Below the pieces are notes generated by a model. That model was not told the DNA's origin. It was given only the letters and a program-made list of their open reading frames with translations, and did not search any database. Shown in pieces: positions 11,964 through 23,890 of a stretch of 64,000 nt of DNA (the first letter of the stretch is position 1; every line of letters starts with the position of its first letter). This DNA comes from Nautilus pompilius (lineage: Eukaryota > Mollusca > Cephalopoda > Nautilida > Nautilidae), in contig JACATO010002131.1 in assembly GCA_018389105.1 (NCBI GenBank), forward strand, positions 496,001 to 560,000. Reading direction: 5' to 3'. The position numbers and the translations under genes were made by a program.

Positions 11964-13508
11964 CAAGTGCATCTAAAAAAATTAGAATATCGTGGAAGAG
12001 TTCAATATTTTTTGTCAGTTATTTCAGAAAGTGAAAATTGTATATATTTTAGACTCATTACACACAAAGTGAAATATTTTAAGCCTTTTTTGTTTTAATT
12101 TTGATGATTATGGCTTACAGCTCATGAAAATCAAAAATCCACTATCTCAAAATATTAGACTATTTCATAAGATCAATTTAAAAAAAGGATTTATAATATA
12201 GAAATGTCAAACTTCTGAAAAGTATGTTCATTTATGCACTCAATACTTGGTCGGGGCTCCTTTTGCACGAATCACTGCTTCAGTGTGGTGTGGCATGGAG
12301 GCGATCAGCCTGTGGCTCTGCTGAGGTGTTATGGAAGCCCAGGTTGCTTTGATAGCAGCCTTCAGCTCATCTGTATTGTTGGGTCTGGTGTCTCTCATCT
12401 TCCTCTTGACAATACCCCATAGATTCTCTATGGGGTTCAGGTCAGGCGAGTTGGCTGGCCAATCAAGCACAGTAATAACATGGTCAGCAAACCAATTACT
12501 AGTAGTTTTGATACTGTAGGCAGGTGCCAAGTCCTGCTAGAAAAGGAAATCAGCATCTCCATAAAGCTTGTCAGCAGATGGAAGCATGAAGTGCTCTAAA
12601 ATCTCCTGGTAGACGGCTGCGTTGACTTTGGACTTGATAAAACACAGTGGACCAACACCAGCAGATGACATGGCACCCCAGATCATCAATGACTGTGGAA
12701 ACTTTACAGTGGACTTCAAGCAACTTGGATTCTGTGCCTCTCCACTCTTCCTCCAGACTGTGGGACCTTGATTTCCAAATGAAATGCAAAATTTACTTTC
12801 ATCTGAAAAGAGGACTTTGAACCACTGAGCAACAGTCCAATTCTTTTTCTCCTTAGCCCAGGTAAGACGCTTCTAATATTGTCTTGGTCTTAGACACTAA
12901 TGTGACACTTGTAGCCCATTTCCTGGACACGTCTGAGCATGGGGCTCTTGATGCACTGACTCCAGCCTCAGTCCACTCTTGTGAAGCTCCCCCTAGTTCT
13001 TGAATCGGCTGCTTGACAATCCTTTCAAGCTGCAGTCATCCCTCTTGCTTGCGCACTTTCCTACCACACTTTCCCTTCCAATCAACTTTCCATGAATATG
13101 CTTTGATACAGCACTCTGCAAACAGCCAGCCCTTTCAGCAATGACCTTCTGTGGCTTACCCTCCTTGTGGAGGGTGTCAATGAGTGTGTTCTGGACAACT
13201 GTCAAGTCAGCAGTCTTCCCCATGATTGTGGTTGTGTGTACTGAATCAAACTGAAAGATTCATGGTATTTATACTGCATAAATAGTGATTTAGTTAAACT
13301 TGAAATGGAATATTCTAATATTTTGAGATACGTTTTTCCTATTTTTTGAGCTGTAGGCCGTAATTATCAAAATTCAAATTAAAAAATGATTGAAACAATT
13401 TAGTTTACATGTAATGAGTCTAGAATATATACAATTTTCACTTTCTGAAATAAATGACAAAAAATATTGAACTCTTCCATGATATTCTAATTTTTTGAGA
13501 TGCACCTG
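11964..13508 (-). mobile_element. Tc1-like DNA transposon, copy A
   Basis: The ends read CAAGTGCATCT on the left and, reversed, CAGGTGCATCTC on the right. TA target duplications lie at 11962-11963 and 13509-13510. The terminal inverted repeats are long, about 210 bases. Each carries a second, inner copy of the tip motif (ATCTCAAAATATTAGA-like), the IR/DR plan known from some Tc1 elements such as Sleeping Beauty. The transposase lies between them on the minus strand. The copy is 1545 bp and its inner parts are decayed. The same family occurs, inverted, at 62027-63384; by eye the two are roughly 90% identical or more. Confidence 0.92.
12240..13223 (-). pseudogene. Tc1-type transposase remnant (copy A)
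   Basis: Starts MGKTADLTVVQN and a helix-turn-helix (SAVSKHIHGK). It continues through the DDE core: LFSDESKFC holds the first catalytic Asp, QDLAPA the second, and SPDLNPIENLWG the Glu of the DD34E triad. It ends at TKY before a stop at 12240. The frame is lost after HGKLIGRE by small indels. Bases are missing around the VKP...NQRQ region, compared with copy B. A TAG stands where the first Gln of the usual FQQDLAP stretch should be. No transposase can come from this copy. Confidence 0.9.
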
Positions 13509-13759
13509 TATGTTTACATCTGTAAAATAAAATTGATCTGGTTAGACTTGAACGAGGAATTAATTCCTTGTTTATCTTGTTCTAAATTTATGTTGTACCT
13601 TTACTAGCTAGTTGGTGCACAGTAAAGTTTACTTAGAACAGGCTAATCCTTTTCTTCATCAGTAAAAAGGAACTTGTTGGCAGCACTGTTTTTACTTATC
13701 TTTCATCTCATCAGACTCACAGCAACAATTTTTTTCATGGAAATCATCTTCAAAGTTAT

Positions 13760-13797
13760 TTGTCTGTCTGTCTGTCTGTCTGTGTGTGTGTGTGTGT
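13760..13797. repeat. (TGTC)n/(TG)n compound microsatellite
   Basis: About five TGTC units pass directly into TG repeats. Confidence 0.9.
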
Positions 13798-16700
13798 TCA
13801 CATTCTTGTTCAGCATGATGGGAAATTTAAGCAAAGACATTGTGAAAATTTTAGTGTATAGAAGAGGACAGTACAAAATGGACCAGTAGGCTCAAGCAGC
13901 TGTAGACTTCTATCATTAATGCTATTTTTTCCTTTTTGTTTGTTGAAATTTTCAATTATGAGAGTTTAAACATTTTTTCCATAGAAAATTAAGTGAATCA
14001 AACCATGAGTTTGTACTTAAACAGCAGGCTTGTGGGCAGCAGTCCTGTAATCTTGCCTGTTTTCTTTCTACTGATTTATTTTATGTTTTCTTACTTGGGT
14101 GATTTAATTTTAAAAAAAGAGTGAGAACGCACACATTGATGTATTGACGGGTACCTCCAGTGTTAATCAGGAAGCTGCAAGATTGTTACTCTCTCTTGCT
14201 TACAATTTAAATGAATTTTTTCTCACTAATAAAATATATAAATAGAAGAATCAACATTTAGTATACATGATGAGCTTGCACAGGAGACTCACTAAAAGCC
14301 AGTTTGTTTTTCTAATGAGTATTTAACTTATGAATGTTTGTGAAAGTAATGTTTAGTTTTAACCTGATACTACTTTCACTGGTTAATTAGAATTTTGCAT
14401 ACATGATCAGTAATGTAAAAATCTGTAAAGATGCTCTCCTCTTCCTTTTTTAACGCAAACCTTTAGATTTAGAAAACTTTTCATTTAATGCAATCACATA
14501 TGTGTTTATATATAATCTTTTAGGTGCATGAATGCTGCTATGGTTTGCTATGGTATTTCACTACTGAACCATACATCAGGTATTCTCTACCTGGTATACA
14601 GACAAAAATGTGTACAGTGGTAGTGTTTGTGTACTAATTTGTAGACATGCTTAATTTTAGGGAAAATATGTACTTTTTGTGTGGTTTAACTGCATAGACT
14701 TGAGTTTTTTTTTTGTTTTTTTTAATAAAAAAACATTGTGTTTACTGTACTTTTTAGAAAAACTAAGTTTTTTTTTAATTCTCTAGTTTAAAGAAAACAA
14801 ATATTTATTCTTGGTTTTCAAAGTTCAACAAATCATAAGCATGTGAAATTTCACTAGTGATAATGAGTTTATGAAATGTAATCAACCATAGATTCACAAT
14901 TTCACAATAAAAGAGATTCCATTTCATTCATTATCCAGCCAGGTTTTATGGAGATAGTAATTTATTTAGATTTGTTTTCACAAAAAGATTGGGAAAGTCT
15001 TGTGCTTGAACGCCAGTTATCTTTTCTTTATCCATGACATCAGAGACTCTGTGTGTGGTTATATTTCTTGACCAACATTACTTCTCAGCAGACATTCTCT
15101 TTATGGTTAAACTACTTGCCATTCCATGTAAGTAACTTACCAGTAGGAAGTCCATAAAACTACTACTAAACAGAAAGTAATATTACACCAATGAAACAAA
15201 TATTGTAGCCATATTCTCATTGCTTTTGGCATTTGCTTGCCTGCAGGCAAGTTTGGATTTCTGGTTTGTAAAGTAAATTTGCATGACAAGTTCTTTGTTT
15301 TATAGATGAGAGACACCATGATTAGGTGGCCAGGTGAAACCCAGAGGTTGCATAGGGTTTTAAACTTGTACACATTTGACAAGAATTTAACATATTCATT
15401 TTTTTTTTTTTTTTGTGTTCACTTGTTTCTGTTCATGCTGCAAATTATACAATTATTTCATAAAATATAAATAGAAAGAAAGTTGTATTAATGCATTGGC
15501 ACAGTGTCTGTTCTGTTCTTATAATTCTCCTCCTATAATATTTTTGTGTATTCCAAAGATGGATTGCTACAAGCACTGAATCAAACTTTCAAAAAGGCCA
15601 GCCAAGGTTTAAACAAAACTGCAACTGCATTAAAAAAAGAAAATGGGTGTGATATTTAATAGCTTTTAACACAGACCGAGACACTGTAATGCATTCAGAA
15701 AACACACAACTACGACTTAAGTTGCCATAGATTACAATCTGCATAACAAAGGTTAAGATAAGTTCTTTTCGTTGAATCTTTAAGATATTTATATTATGCC
15801 AGCATTTGTCGTATGTCAATGCAATGTATTTTTAGTATTAGTGAATTATTTACTGTTATCTGATTAATATCTGGTTTTAGATTAGTTAAATCTAGTTGCA
15901 AGCTTTGTAAGTTTTTTTTTTTTTTGTTTGTTACAAATGATGATGTTGAAGCAGTATATGTTATTACCAAGTCTAACATCAAAACTATTTTCTGAAGGAA
16001 AGTAACTAGCATTTGAAAGTTCTGAAATGATTTAGCTGTAAAAGATTATCAAATTATAGATAAACATCTTTAAAAAAAGAAAGAAAATTCAAGCTAAATC
16101 AGCATTTTACTTCTGGGCTGATCAGGAGGAAAACAAATACCATTTTATCTCAGATTGACTGTAGAAAAAAGCAGAAGGCTGTTGTTATAACTTTTTAAAA
16201 ATTAGATGACATCAAATATTGGTAGACACTAAGGAATAATGGCTCTATGATTTTCCATTCCCTATTCCTTAGACAAAATTTAGGTTTTAAGTGTGCATAT
16301 TAATAAAGAAAATAAGTCTCTATTAGTAGTCACATCATATATTTGGTCTTGAATATCCTGTATAGAAACAGAATCCATATTTAAGAAAGGATACTGAGTT
16401 TAATTTAGATTCATTAATATTTTGTGGTTTTAAGATGTTTAGAATATATCAAATAATGAAAAGGTGCTAGATTTACTTAGTTTGGATGTTAGATATTTGG
16501 AGATCTCAAGTTTCAAAATAATTAGAGATTAGTCGTAAGGGAACTGTATAAATACCAAAGTATTGGCATAGCTTGATATTAGAAAAAGCATTTTAGCAAA
16601 AGAATTGTAAATGAATAAAATAAATTAACAGTAGTAGTAGTTGATAATGTTAGTGTAAGCTGCTCACCCCTCTGTACACTATAATTGCTTCCTGTCATCT

Positions 16701-17971
16701 TGTGGCAACAAACTAAACCAAGATTTTTTTCAATTATATATTTTTTAGCAATAAATTTAGCCTGTAAAGTGACTAATGGTACAATGATAAATTAGATTTT
16801 CTTTGTTGCCTAAATTTGTTGCTACAGCTTTCACTTGTTGATTTTTAACATTTATATGCTACACCAATGTTGTTTGTTTTTGTGTTTTTGAGGGCCCTTT
16901 ATAGTAGCTAGCTTTTACTTTTTAAAAACAAAACAAGCATGTGTTGGCAGTGTTTTGTTATTTAAGGTTGCCATTACCATGACAGTGGGCTTTATTTATT
17001 TCACAACTTTCACTAAATATGTTTTATTTCCCATATTCAATAGATGTGCCACTACTAACCTTTTGGTAGATAAATCTATTGTAGGAACATGAAAATGGCT
17101 GGCTTGGGGAGAACATAATTTTACCCCAAGCTGTAAACATAAAACAATGTTTTAGAAAAACAATTGATGGTTCAAAAAATTTTGCAGTGTATTATGGTTT
17201 TGAATGACATTTTTGATTTGTCTCCTGTCTCGTTTGGCTGCATTAACAAATTTAAACCCTTGTGATGGTTCTTTTTCCTGTGATCACTGTTGTGGTAGGA
17301 TTTTGTTTCATTTTCTATGATCCAAGCTTTTAGGAGATCTAGAAGGTAGTAAGTATATTATATGTTTACATCAAGGAAGCAATTAGGAGCTTTACTGTGA
17401 TATAATTATGGGATAAAATGAAAACCAGTAACCACAGTAGACCATATGATTTGGTGCACTGATTAGAAATCAGAAAAAAATAAACAGTGCCTTCTAATAA
17501 TCAATGTTGAAATTATTAGCATTGAGAACAGCATTTGTTTCTCTTTTTTTATGAAGGATGCTAATTGCCATAGATTATATATTTGTGTTCTAATTTTTTT
17601 TTAATTAAATAATTTAATAATAAAATTAGGTGTTTTGTATGATTTAATATGAAAATGAAATTGACTAAGAATCAAACTTTTATTTAGTTTTAAACAAGTC
17701 TGACTTTTTCCTTTTTAAAATCTGACAGCTTTATTTTGTTTATATGATAGACTGTGTCTATGTATTGCTTTTGTTGTCTGAAGTGTAATTTAAAAAGAAT
17801 AAATGCATATATAGTATTAAAACTAAAATAACTTTTATGGAAAATTAGTGCTCACTTTAAATACTATGTACATATGTGCTATTAAAAAATTTTATTTCAC
17901 ATACTGTATAATATGGTTTAAAAATGGGTTGGTTCTTATGCATAGGGTATTGTATATACATTTTCAAAAAA

Positions 17972-18000
17972 AATATATATATATATATATATTATATATA
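17972..18000. repeat. (AT)n microsatellite
   Basis: Alternating AT after an A run, ending in ATTATATATA. Confidence 0.85.
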
Positions 18001-19663
18001 TTTATGTTATTACCACAGATTAAGTATGCTATTGATGCTATTCTACTAAAATTTGCAGAACAAAAACAGTTTTCCAAGTCATTTCAGAGGGTACAAACAA
18101 GCAGATAAGATATGAGAAATGCTCTCACAGGCTTGAACATTTGCATGGAATGTAAATTTTCATGGTTTAAAGTCAAGCTTTTGGGGTAATGTTTTCAATA
18201 TGTCTCTTTCTCAGAATTAGAAAGTCTGATTGCTGAAACTCTACAGATTAAATAAGGTGAAATATCCACAAAATGTGAGCAATTCATAGAAACGGTAAAA
18301 CTGTTTTATAAAATTCTGAATTTTGCACATGGTTAGACTAAACTACATAGTTTTGCAGATTAAAATGAAGGTGAAATGATTTTGAAATCATTGTCGTGTG
18401 TGAATATGTTTTTTCTGCTTGCGTGATGATAACTGGTTTGTAGCGCACATACCTACACGTTGTAAGTTGCTTGTTTGGAGAAACTTCCTTGCAAAATGTC
18501 GAAGTATTACCTCTGTATTTGGTGTAACAAGAAGACAGTCTCCAAACTTAGAAGTGTTCTCTGCTAAATATAACCATCTTACCAAATAATGCAGTGTTGT
18601 GCATCCAGACCACAGTTATAAACTTATTATATCTTCTAATGTGTCTCGTGTTTGAAGCAATTGTCAATATTGTTACTGGTGACATTGATAATGATTTATG
18701 ATATTGATGAAAATAACAATGATTGGAGATAAAAGACCTAGATATAAGGCATTCATTTTTGCATTACCAAAAACACATTCAAAATTTCTATACAACTATC
18801 TGCATGCAGAGTTATGCCATTGATGGTTAGTGCAAAGTACTTCATTTTGCACAGTATTGTGATTCCATTTGGAGTGTGATGTTTTAGGAGACATTCAGAT
18901 AATTTAAGTATGAAAATAGGTGGTGTCTGACATCAAACTCCTAAGAGGCATCTCATTTAAGAAAGATCTTGTTGAATTGATGGCAGAAGTAAAACTTTAG
19001 CTGATGCAAATGACCCAATCCAGCAACAAGTGGAAAGAGGCATTCTTTGTAGTAGTGTTTGCAAGAGGAATGATATGATAACATCTGATTATTGTGTACC
19101 AAGTATCCCCTGTTTGATGGAAGAATATCAAAGGGATTACATTTGGTGTTCACGACTAACAAGCATGCCATGATGCTTTGGCATTAATAGAACATACAGT
19201 ATGCATTCACCAGATATTCTGGATCTGCTACTTACAAAGTTTCATTGCTCTTCCAAAAGGCATTCTGTGTGGGTTGAATATTTGGATGATTCCAATGCAA
19301 GAAACTCAATAATAGTATGGTATTGCCAGTGTAAAGTTCTGGTGGGCTATTGTGCTTATGTGGACTGCATTCTCTCGTATCTTGTTTGGGTTGTACACAT
19401 AGGTTGTACTTTAGGCCATCTGTTGCCAAGTAATCTGGACTTGAGGGTGTCAAAAACACAAACATGAAATGGATTCCAGACCTCTACATAATGATTAAGA
19501 GGTGTGCTACCATATGTCTTAAATACATTCAAATACCTGCTTTGTAACATCCCAGATTCCACAAACTTATTTTAAATGTATTTTGTAGAATACTATCTGC
19601 ATGTAAAGTTAGTGTATCAAGTTTCACTTAGAGTTAAATGTTTGTAACTTGTGGGGTTATCTA

Positions 19664-20068
19664 CAGGGTGTATGTAAATTCCTGGAACCCCTATGATGGT
19701 CAATGCTTTCAGGTTAAGATCAACTTTTATATGCTTTCGCATCATTGCTTTGGTTATTCTGACTTTCAAGAACCTTTGTTTGTCCAGTCCTTGGTTTGTC
19801 TTTGATACTTCCTGTAGTGAACAACTTATGTTCCCATCTTAATATGGTCATTTTAGGCAGTGCATTCTTGTTGAACTTAGCTTGAAAGTTATTTTGGATT
19901 TCCACCATTATCTTGCCAGTGTGGTATCTTTTGCGAGTTCATGTGCTAACTAATATTCATTCTTTAATGCTGTAATTTCTGGTGCTTGCCATCTTTTGTT
20001 GCTAGTTTGACATGAGAACAAAAAAAAAAGGAAATAGTGAGGGGTAATAGGACTTTGTATGCACTCTG
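19664..20068 (-). mobile_element. Short Tc1/mariner-type inverted-repeat element with HTH remnant
   Basis: The left tip CAGGGTGTATGTAAATTCCT matches, with several mismatches, the reversed right tip CAGAGTGCATACAAAGTCCT. Both tips are flanked by TA. Inside, on the minus strand, an open frame at 19720-19908 reads FNKNALPKMTILRWEHKL followed by TTGSIKDKPRTGQ. This is the helix-turn-helix pattern of the DUF4817-type domain carried by many arthropod Tc1/mariner transposases. The catalytic part is absent, so this is a 405-bp internally deleted copy. Confidence 0.7.
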
Positions 20069-20639
20069 TATAACTGCTGAATCTGTTGGAAATATGCCAA
20101 AGACCAATACAAATTAGTTTATTTAATAGCCTGGAATCTTAACTTTTTATATTGGTAATAATTAAGTTAAAGTTAATTAATGACCTTTTTGGCCTCTTGT
20201 CTGCCTGTGTCCTTTAAAACATCTTTTTCTCTCTGAAAAGTAATAGATGTTGACAGCCTAGTAATAAACAAGGTTGGTTCTAGAAAACTGTCTTTTCTAA
20301 TAAACAGGGTTGAGAGAGATGTCTAATAGTTTTAACAATACAAATGTGTAATTTGTTTCATTCTCTTACCTATTACTGAAAATGAGGATTGTGTAAAATA
20401 TTTTCATCAGAAGTTTAATGAACTTTGTTGATTTTTAAAAAATTTATCACTTAAATCAGATCACCCTGACATTAAAATGAAAGTGCTTTCATTTTTGCCT
20501 TTTCAAGTCTTTAATGTTAATGAAAAGAATTATTCTAGCAAAAAGACTGAAAATTAAGATGAATCTTGTACCAAAACAAACAAATCATTAATTTTGACAA
20601 TGTTAGCAATTTCAAGCTTTTTTCATCAAAATAGCTCTT

Positions 20640-21300
20640 TGTCTGTGAGTAACTGCTGTGCATATTTTGATGCATCCTGCTAGTAACTTTTCAAAATATT
20701 GCCTTGTAACTAACCACAATTTCTCTTGCAAGCAGTTCCATGGCCAATTGATGTTGGTTGGATCTCTCTTCTTGCTTCATCAAACTAGTTTAACCCAAAC
20801 AAATTTACTATGGTTACATGCAGATTAAGGAAGTCAAACCATGGTTTAAGCTAATTATTTTCTAGAAAAAGTACTGTGTGTATTTAGCATTGTAATGTAC
20901 TTTATATTATCTTGTTGCCACATAAACCCACTATCTATCAAACAATAATCATATAAAATTGTATGGCATCATATAATATTGTGATTTGTTTCTTTTGTGT
21001 AATCTCATCAAGTTTTACCACAAGCTCTCTTCTAACATAGTCATTTGCCAAATATATTAAACCACCTCTCATCCAACCACAATACATTGTACCATTGCTT
21101 CTAAATGTAGTTCTGATGATGTTTAGTCCAGTCAAATTTTTTTCTTTCTTTTTTTTTTGTTACAGTGTCTAAGCAAATGCTTTCTAACTGTTACTACTTG
21201 GCTAATTAATCCAACCTTTCTCAGCTCTCTTTTGGTGGTGGTTGAGATGCTGACTGTTTCAGAAAAATTGTGGTCAGCAGTAAATGGCTGTGTCAGAGGG
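20640..21300 (-). mobile_element. Tc1-like transposase relic
   Basis: Read on the minus strand. A paired-domain-like end is followed by VLWLDERWFNIFGK (the usual VlfsDEs.f pattern of the first catalytic Asp), then YVRRELVVKLDE. Farther on come NHSKFVWVKLV and SKKRDPTNINW, matching the NPIENLW...LKR..P.N stretch, and then a C-terminal SMPxR-like region. Frames shift and stop codons intervene. No convincing terminal repeats were seen. This is a separate, older element from the 11964 and 62027 family. Confidence 0.6.
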
Positions 21301-21849
21301 TTTGGTCTATATTTTTAAACTTGCATCCCATCATATCATTTCAAAATTTTTATATTTCTTTCTCTGTCCTTTAAATTCATTACTAAGCCAGTTTACATCA
21401 TTCCATAAATGTCATTCACTCACCACCCTGTAAAACTCCAACTTCCCTCCATTTAAACTTATCAATAATGTGGTCCATTAACATTTTTTGCTAAAGTATA
21501 GTATGTACTAACAATTCTTCAAATGAATAGTAAGAAATAATATCAGATAAACATGATAACATGGTTTCAGTAAAAACTAAATTTAACATTCATAGAAATA
21601 ACTTGCTGGATCAGTAATAATGCAGAAAAGCTTGAGATGATAGCACCACAGTTAATGGTTTATGTTCTGCTACACAGTTCGTCAAATTTTGATATTGTTT
21701 TCTTTTGCTGGGATAATGGATTTTATAAATGAAAAAGTGTTAGAAAAGCAGATAACTGTTTTTGTGTAGTGGGTGGGTTCATAATTTTGAACACAGTGTA
21801 TGTATACATATTCTTGACATAATAGATAGCCAAATTTGAAAGAACATTT

Positions 21850-22860
21850 GTTTTTATTCTGGAATCATACAGAGCACTGGTAAAAACATGGGTGGGATTA
21901 ATACTTTGTTGTGCAGCTCTTTTTCCTTATGTAAGGCAGAAATATTGGGCATCATGGACAAGATCAGCCCATTCCTGGCACAGAATCAGTATTATTAAGT
22001 TCCTGGAAGTATATTTATGGGATACTTTCATATGGATCGATTTTGGATAACTCTCATGTTCAGTGGGGTTCATATCTGATGATTGGCCAGGCCATGAAGG
22101 CAGAGTTGTGCTGTCTTGATTTGCTTTCCATCTTTGCTTCAGATGGGCAGTGTAATCTGGGACACCATCTTTGATTAAGATGTGTTTCCTCTGGACAAAT
22201 GCCCACTGATTCGGACAGGTAGAAAGAAGTCCCTTTCAGAGAATGTTATCAGGGAGAAGTTAAAATTTCTCAGCAGATAACCAGCTGTAACTGTTCAGTG
22301 GCCCAAATTGTACCTTATACCATAGCAAACAGACCACCATATTTTGCTGTGGCTTGTAGATGGTTCAATGAAAATTCCTTTGTACATCTGTACATGAATC
22401 AGAGAATTGTGAAAACCTGGATCATCAGAAAAAATTATAGTGTTCCAAAAGAAGGCAGAGGGTATGTTGTCATAAGTTCTGCTTATTGCAGTTGATGTCT
22501 AACATTGTGTGGGGTTAGGAGTGGCTTACATCTCATCACTCTTCCATTGTACCCTATACTTTGTTGTGGAGTTAATATCTGATAATTCCTGGACACTTGT
22601 ACATACTCTGCCACTTTGAAGCCATTTACCAGGGTTTGGTTTTCATGCTTATCTTCATACCCTGAAGTTTTATTTAAGACACGCATGAATGGTCATCTAG
22701 TTGTTTGTTTTCAATTGGACAGTCAGTCTTTTAGCAATTGACAGTGGAATATCCAGTGTTTTGGAGATTTTCTGTTGGCTTCTACCAATATCCCTTATAA
22801 AAGTTTTTGAACCTCCTGCTTGTGGCATGGTTATTTGCAGACAGGCTTTCTCTAGCCTGC
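21850..22860 (-). mobile_element. Second Tc1-like transposase relic
   Basis: On the minus strand, from high to low coordinates: an HTH-like start (MPQAGGSKTF, then SQQKISKTLDIP), a GRVMRCKPLLTPHN stretch typical of Tc1 transposases, then a weak core and IKDGVPDYTAHL (second Asp region). SWPGQSSDMNPTEH follows, with the catalytic Glu in the usual SPDLNPIEH motif, and then a decayed C-terminus. Stops and frame shifts are spread throughout. The order and spacing suit a near full-length transposase of about 340 residues. Confidence 0.7.
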
Positions 22861-22883
22861 AAGCCTGTAATCATGTGCTTATA

Positions 22884-22967
22884 CGAGGTCTGTCCAAAAA
22901 GAAACCGAACTTTTAAAATAGCACGTGTACTGTTTTAAAAGTTCAGTTTCTTTTTGGACAGACCTCA
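22884..22967. mobile_element. 84-bp fold-back mini-element
   Basis: The left arm CGAGGTCTGTCCAAAAAGAA is matched by the reversed right arm TGAGGTCTGTCCAAAAAGAA. Arms of about 40 bases surround a tiny GC-containing loop (GCACGTGTAC). TA or TATA flanks both sides. The tip resembles known mariner ends. It is probably two terminal repeats left after deletion of everything between them. Confidence 0.7.
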
Positions 22968-22971
22968 TATA

Positions 22972-23605
22972 ACTAAAATGTCCTGTTTGAGTCTCAGGGA
23001 AACATATTTACTTTCTGTTAAGTGCATGTGTGCATATGTGGATGGGTATGCATATGTGTGTGAGAGCTTAATCCTAACTGACATCTATGAAAAAGTAGGT
23101 TGTTTTATTAACAGCTGTTAGGTAAGTGTAGCTACTACTACTACTACTGTTGCTTATTCTAGACATAGAACACTCAATACTTCATGAAAAGTACCACTAA
23201 AGGAATTACTCAGTGTCTTACATCTTTATTGCTATTTCAACAAAGCCTCACCTATATGTGTTTTCAGAAAAAAAAATTTTTTTTAAATTAAATGTTTTTT
23301 TTAACATAATAAATATGTGCAGAAAGCTTTGTTTTTTATATTAAAAACAACAAATAATACATTTTTAAAAAATTTTATTTGCAAGAACTAATTAATTTTG
23401 TATGTATGCATTATACATTTTGATCTTATGCATGAAAATATATTAACAAAATATGATAATGAGTATAACAACAAAGATATTATATATTTTGTTTTTTGTT
23501 CTACATTTTTGTTGCCTTTGCTTTCATCAACCTTACTGTCTTCTCTCTCTCTCTCTCTCTCTGTCTGTCTCTCATATCATATCATATATTGCTGATATTA
23601 CATAG
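22972..23605. other. AT-rich DNA upstream of the cysteine-domain exon
   Basis: No gene seen. It contains a CTA/CTG triplet run near 23133-23148 and ends in the microsatellite and acceptor of the next exon. Confidence 0.5.
23541..23572. repeat. (TC)n/(TCTG)n microsatellite
   Basis: TC repeat passing into TCTG, about 35 bases before the acceptor at 23605. Confidence 0.85.
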
Positions 23606-23890
23606 AGTACTTTTTGTCTTTGGTCTGTTGGAGCACAGACTGCAAGGATAAATGCATTCCAAGTGAAACATGATCTACAGCGGACACCGGACAGCAAAAA
23701 GATGTACTGCATTCAGTGTAGGATTACTGGCAGGGTCACTGGAGGTATTCGTCTGCGGCCCCATGTGACAAGGTGTTGGTGTTTCACATGTCAAGTCCCT
23801 ATATGTAACCCTCGGTGCAGACCAGAATGCTGGCGTGAGCACAGTGGTGAAGCTGAAATGAAAGACACACTCACATTTATGCAGCTGTGA
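23606..23890 (+). CDS. Terminal exon with piggyBac-like cysteine-rich domain
   Basis: After ATTACATAG at 23605 the phase-0 frame is open for 94 codons to a TGA. The domain spans residues ~21-80: HDLQRTPDSKKMYC, then C-x2-C (35, 38), a basic spacer RLRPHVTRCWC, CFTCQVPIC (59, 62, 67) and C-x3-C-x3-H (71, 75, 79). This order, including the TxxxC..C.VP.C...C...H core, resembles the C-terminal zinc-binding domain of piggyBac transposases, which helps bind transposon ends. No piggyBac catalytic core is seen upstream, so the domain stands alone behind a splice acceptor. Composition is far less AT-rich than the surroundings, and both frame and cysteines are intact, which suggests host use. It could join the donor at 7194 in frame. 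It may instead be a different cross-brace zinc domain. Confidence 0.65.
   Translation, partial: STFCLWSVGAQTARINAFQVKHDLQRTPDSKKMYCIQCRITGRVTGGIRLRPHVTRCWCFTCQVPICNPRCRPECWREHSGEAEMKDTLTFMQL

Larger units (their letters stand above)
13511..19661. other. Intronic AT-rich DNA, no supported gene
   Basis: About 6 kb dominated by A/T runs. A splice-like open frame at 18019-18108 (29 codons after TACCACAG, phase 0) is too short to call. The 18950-19560 part is less AT-rich, with short open frames on both strands, and may be an old unrecognised repeat. Confidence 0.45.

Noticed and set aside
18019-18108. Phase-0 frame of 29 codons after TACCACAG
   Set aside because: Too short and without any recognisable domain; the acceptor lies beside an AT microsatellite.
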